7,964 nt of DNA from an uncultured Actinomyces sp. (GTDB lineage Bacteria; Actinomycetota; Actinomycetes; Actinomycetales; Actinomycetaceae), in assembly GCA_937926195.1 (NCBI GenBank), contig CALEXZ010000013.1, positions 1-7,964 of the forward strand, in the 5' to 3' direction. Each line of letters opens with the position of its first letter. Position 1 is the stretch's first letter. A program made the position numbers and the translations under genes. Below the pieces are notes generated by a model. That model searched no databases. It was not told the origin of the DNA and saw only the letters and a list, made by a program, of their open reading frames with translations. Shown one piece after another: positions 5,733 to 7,964 of this stretch.

Positions 5733-7283
5733 ATGTCCGTGGTGCTGAGTCGTCGTGGTGCTCTGGTGGTGCCGGTGCTGGTGGTGGCGGGTGCTGCTGC
5801 CGCGTGCTCGAAGGACCCCAAGCCTGAGGGGGGTGCTTCGGCGTCGGGGTCGGGCTCGGCGTCCGGGTCTGCTTCTGCGGGCTCGTCCTCGGTGGTGCTG
5901 GAGACGAGTGTGGACGCGGTTGCCACGCGTGTGGAGGTGGGGCCGCTGGTGCGGGTGGGCAAGCGCTCGGTGCTGCGCCTGCACCTGACGACCGAGGGCA
6001 AGAGCATCAGCGTCTCCGCCTCTCTGGGCGGGTGGACCGGCGGCCCGTACACGATGCAGGGGATCCTCGTGATGTCGCTGACGGAGCCCGAGGCGATGGT
6101 GTGGGGCGAGACGGACACGTCCAACATCATCGCTCGCTCGTGGACCAAGGAGGAGGGCATCGTTCTGGCGCCGACCTTCGGTGAGGTTCCGGCGGGTCTG
6201 GAGACGGTGACGGTGCTGCTGCCGAACCTGGGTGTGGTGGCCGGGGTGCCGGTGGTGGACGAGGCCCAGGCCGGTTTTGACGCGGCGGGTGCGGTCGAGG
6301 CGGCGGAGATCAATGACGAGATCGCTGGACCGTTTGTGCTGTCGACGTTCACGGCTGCGGCTGACGGCTCTTCGGACACGACTGTCGGTGCGGACTCGAT
6401 GACGGTCACGGTGTCGGGTGACGTGGTGTTTGCGACGGACTCGGCGGATCTGAGTGCTGAGGCTGACACGGTGCTGGCGAGTGTGACCGAGCAGCTGGGG
6501 CTGTACCCGTCGGGTGGTGTGCTGACGGTGACGGGTCATACGGATGACGTGGCTGATGACGCCTACAACCAGGGGTTGTCGGTGCGGCGTGCGCAGGCGG
6601 TGGCGGACCGGCTGGGGGCGTTGACGGACCTGAGTAAGTGGTCGGTGAGCGTGGTGGGCAAGGGTGAGAGCGAGCCGCGTGCGGAGGGCACGAGTGATGA
6701 GGCTCGTGCGGCCAACCGTCGGGTGGAGGTGCTGGCCGAGCCTGCGGACCCGTCGGAGGCTGAGCGCGCCCAGCAGGAGCGGCGGGCCCAGGGGCCTGAG
6801 CCCGAGGCCAAGGGGGCGGTGGGCACGGGTGCTCAGGGTGTGGACGTGCCCGACCCGGTTGATGAGAAGCTCATGTTGCACCTGGCGTTGCCGCGGGTGC
6901 AGCGCGTGGGCTCCTGGCTCGTCGGCAACGTCGAGCTGACCCCCAGCGGCGCTGACCTGCGGCCGTCGAGCCGGTTCAATCTGCCCTCCCCGTTGCGCTC
7001 CCAGTGGGGTGGGTTCCTCCTTGAGGGTGCGGGTACCGCCTCCTTCACGCTGCTGCAGGGTGGGACCCGGGTCATGGCCGCCCAGTTCAAGCTCTCCAAG
7101 CGCTATGCGCCGACGATGACGTACCGGGTCGCTGAGAGCAAGGAGGGCGGCACGGTCCTGCTGGGGGCGGTGTGGCCGGACACGGGCCAGGACACCGTCA
7201 CCCTCGACCTGCCCGGCTACGGCAAGGACAACAGCCAGGGCGTCGTGGCCCGTCTCACCGACATTCCTGTGGAGGAGCTGTGA
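5733..7283 (+). CDS. Predicted lipoprotein with internal OmpA-like domain, tandem copy 1
   Basis: A 516-residue predicted lipoprotein in the same family as the 3907 gene. ATG 5733 is preferred because GAGGAG (5722-5727) is 5 bases away; the adjoining GTG at 5730 would be too close. SRR (6-8) and a hydrophobic stretch lead to Cys25, though the lipobox AAAC lacks the usual Leu at -3. A Ser/Gly/Ala linker (about 33-53) follows, then a beta-rich module (about 55-175) with GPLVRV, PTFGEV and VPVVD. The OmpA-like domain is about 222-335, with GHTDD (Asp271), Arg286 and NRRVE (328-332). A charged Glu/Ala/Gln linker leads to a C-terminal module with AVWP and DTVTLD. The final codons GAG GAG CTG are also the ribosome binding region of the next gene. 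Valine codons are nearly all GTG in the OmpA part and mostly GTC at the C-terminus, an odd internal shift. The role is unknown; wall binding is inferred from the domain. Confidence 0.87.
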   Translation: MSVVLSRRGALVVPVLVVAGAAAACSKDPKPEGGASASGSGSASGSASAGSSSVVLETSVDAVATRVEVGPLVRVGKRSVLRLHLTTEGKSISVSASLGGWTGGPYTMQGILVMSLTEPEAMVWGETDTSNIIARSWTKEEGIVLAPTFGEVPAGLETVTVLLPNLGVVAGVPVVDEAQAGFDAAGAVEAAEINDEIAGPFVLSTFTAAADGSSDTTVGADSMTVTVSGDVVFATDSADLSAEADTVLASVTEQLGLYPSGGVLTVTGHTDDVADDAYNQGLSVRRAQAVADRLGALTDLSKWSVSVVGKGESEPRAEGTSDEARAANRRVEVLAEPADPSEAERAQQERRAQGPEPEAKGAVGTGAQGVDVPDPVDEKLMLHLALPRVQRVGSWLVGNVELTPSGADLRPSSRFNLPSPLRSQWGGFLLEGAGTASFTLLQGGTRVMAAQFKLSKRYAPTMTYRVAESKEGGTVLLGAVWPDTGQDTVTLDLPGYGKDNSQGVVARLTDIPVEEL

Positions 7284-7964
7284 TGTCCGTGGTGCTGAGT
7301 CGTCGTGGTGCTCTGATGGTGCCGGTGCTGGTGGTGGCGGGTGCTGCTGGCGCGTGCTCGAAGGACCCCAAGCCTGAGGGGGGTGCTTCGGCGTCGGGGT
7401 CGGGCTCTGCGTCGGCGTCGGCGGGTGCGTCCTCGGTGGTGCTGGAGACGAGTGTGGACGCGGTTCCCACGCGTGTGGAGGTGGGCCCGCTGGTGCGGGT
7501 GGGCAAGCGCTCAGTGCTGCGCCTGCACCTGAAGGGCGACGGCGCGAGCGTCAATGTCATGGCGTCCCTTGATGGTTGGTCCGGGGACTCGTACACGATG
7601 CAGGGGATCCTCGTGATGTCGCTGACGGAGCCCGAGGCGATGGTGTGGGGCGAGACGGACCTGACGAGGCTGGGGCCGCCGTCCGGGGACTCGAAGGAGA
7701 CGGGCTACGAGCTGATGCCGACCTTCGGTGAGATCCCTGCGGGTCTGGGGTCGGTGACGGTGCTGCTGCCGAACCTGGGTGTGGTGTCCGGGGTGCCGGT
7801 GGTAGACGAGGCGCAGGCGTCCTTTGATGCGGCTGGTGCGATCGAGGCGGCGAAGATCAACGACGAGATCGCCGGGCCCTTCGTGCTGTCGACGTTCACG
7901 GCCGCGGCGGACGGCTCCTCGGAGACCAGTGTGGGTGCGGACTCGGTGACGGTCACGGTGTCGG
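7283..7964 (+). CDS. Predicted lipoprotein of the OmpA-like family, tandem copy 2 (3' end outside window)
   Basis: The frame is open from ATG 7283 to the window edge, giving 227 residues with no stop. The N-terminus MSVVLSRRGALMVP closely copies the preceding protein, with Cys25 as the predicted lipidated residue (lipobox AGAC, again without Leu) and a Ser/Gly/Ala linker two residues shorter. The beta-rich module with GPLVRV, EPEAMVWGETD, PTFGEI and VPVVD is present. An OmpA-like domain is expected just past the edge, by analogy with copy 1, but is not visible. The start overlaps the previous stop by one base (TGATG), with GAGGAG at 7272-7277 inside the previous gene, so translation is probably coupled. 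A GTG at 7280 is an alternative start. Two patches (about residues 84-103 and 127-145) differ strongly from copy 1. Confidence 0.85.
   Translation, partial: MSVVLSRRGALMVPVLVVAGAAGACSKDPKPEGGASASGSGSASASAGASSVVLETSVDAVPTRVEVGPLVRVGKRSVLRLHLKGDGASVNVMASLDGWSGDSYTMQGILVMSLTEPEAMVWGETDLTRLGPPSGDSKETGYELMPTFGEIPAGLGSVTVLLPNLGVVSGVPVVDEAQASFDAAGAIEAAKINDEIAGPFVLSTFTAAADGSSETSVGADSVTVTVS

Larger units (their letters stand above)
5722..7964 (+). repeat. Tandem direct repeat, unit 1550 bases (second copy cut by window edge)
   Basis: The sequence from GAGGAGCTGTGATGTCC at 5722 recurs at 7272, an offset of 1550 bases. The first 136 bases of each copy (5722-5857 and 7272-7407) differ at only two positions, and the later block 6048-6116 equals 7592-7660 at all 69 bases. 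Other blocks are clearly diverged. The unit includes the ribosome binding site and one OmpA-like gene. This shows gene duplication followed by uneven divergence or gene conversion. Confidence 0.9.

Noticed and set aside
5289..6881. A 530-codon open frame on the minus strand opposite the OmpA-like genes
   Set aside because: Its translation is dominated by Arg, His and Thr, as expected from the complement of GTG/GCG-rich codons. It overlaps two genes with clear domain evidence.

Overview
The window comes from a high-GC Gram-positive actinobacterium. Codons mostly end in G or C, and ribosome binding sites are strong AGGAG types. The L11 and L1 sequences and the envelope gene set fit the Actinomyces/Schaalia group (Actinomycetaceae), but that genus-level placement is inferred from general resemblance and was not searched. 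All genes are on the + strand.

Layout. Bases 1-314 hold the 3' end of rplK (ribosomal protein L11). An 88-base spacer with a two-part GC hairpin leads to a complete rplA (L1, 403-1092). A hairpin terminator (1111-1144) closes the ribosomal unit. Next comes a transmembrane Ser/Thr protein kinase of 836 residues (1243-3753). It has an intracellular kinase domain, a Pro-rich linker, one membrane helix and a large external domain that looks like a beta-propeller. Three related genes follow for predicted lipoproteins with an internal OmpA-like (peptidoglycan-binding) domain: one at 3907-5457, one at 5733-7283, and one at 7283 that runs off the window. The first two each encode 516 residues. The second and third are tandem copies offset by 1550 bases and overlapping by one base.

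How the genes may work together (inference). The kinase could sense something outside the membrane through its ectodomain. The lipoproteins would sit on the outer face of the membrane and grip peptidoglycan. Adjacency and shared strand suggest an envelope-linked module, but the kinase and the first two lipoprotein genes are separated by spacers with hairpins, so one shared transcript is not shown.

The most interesting region is 5722-7964. The two tandem paralogues are near-identical in some blocks (one block 69/69 bases) and strongly diverged in two short patches. The first copy also switches synonymous codon preference part-way along. Together these look like a recombining, diversifying gene array, probably with more copies beyond the right edge. 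No RNA genes, insertion sequences or CRISPR arrays were seen, and no gene-free stretch exceeds 300 bases.
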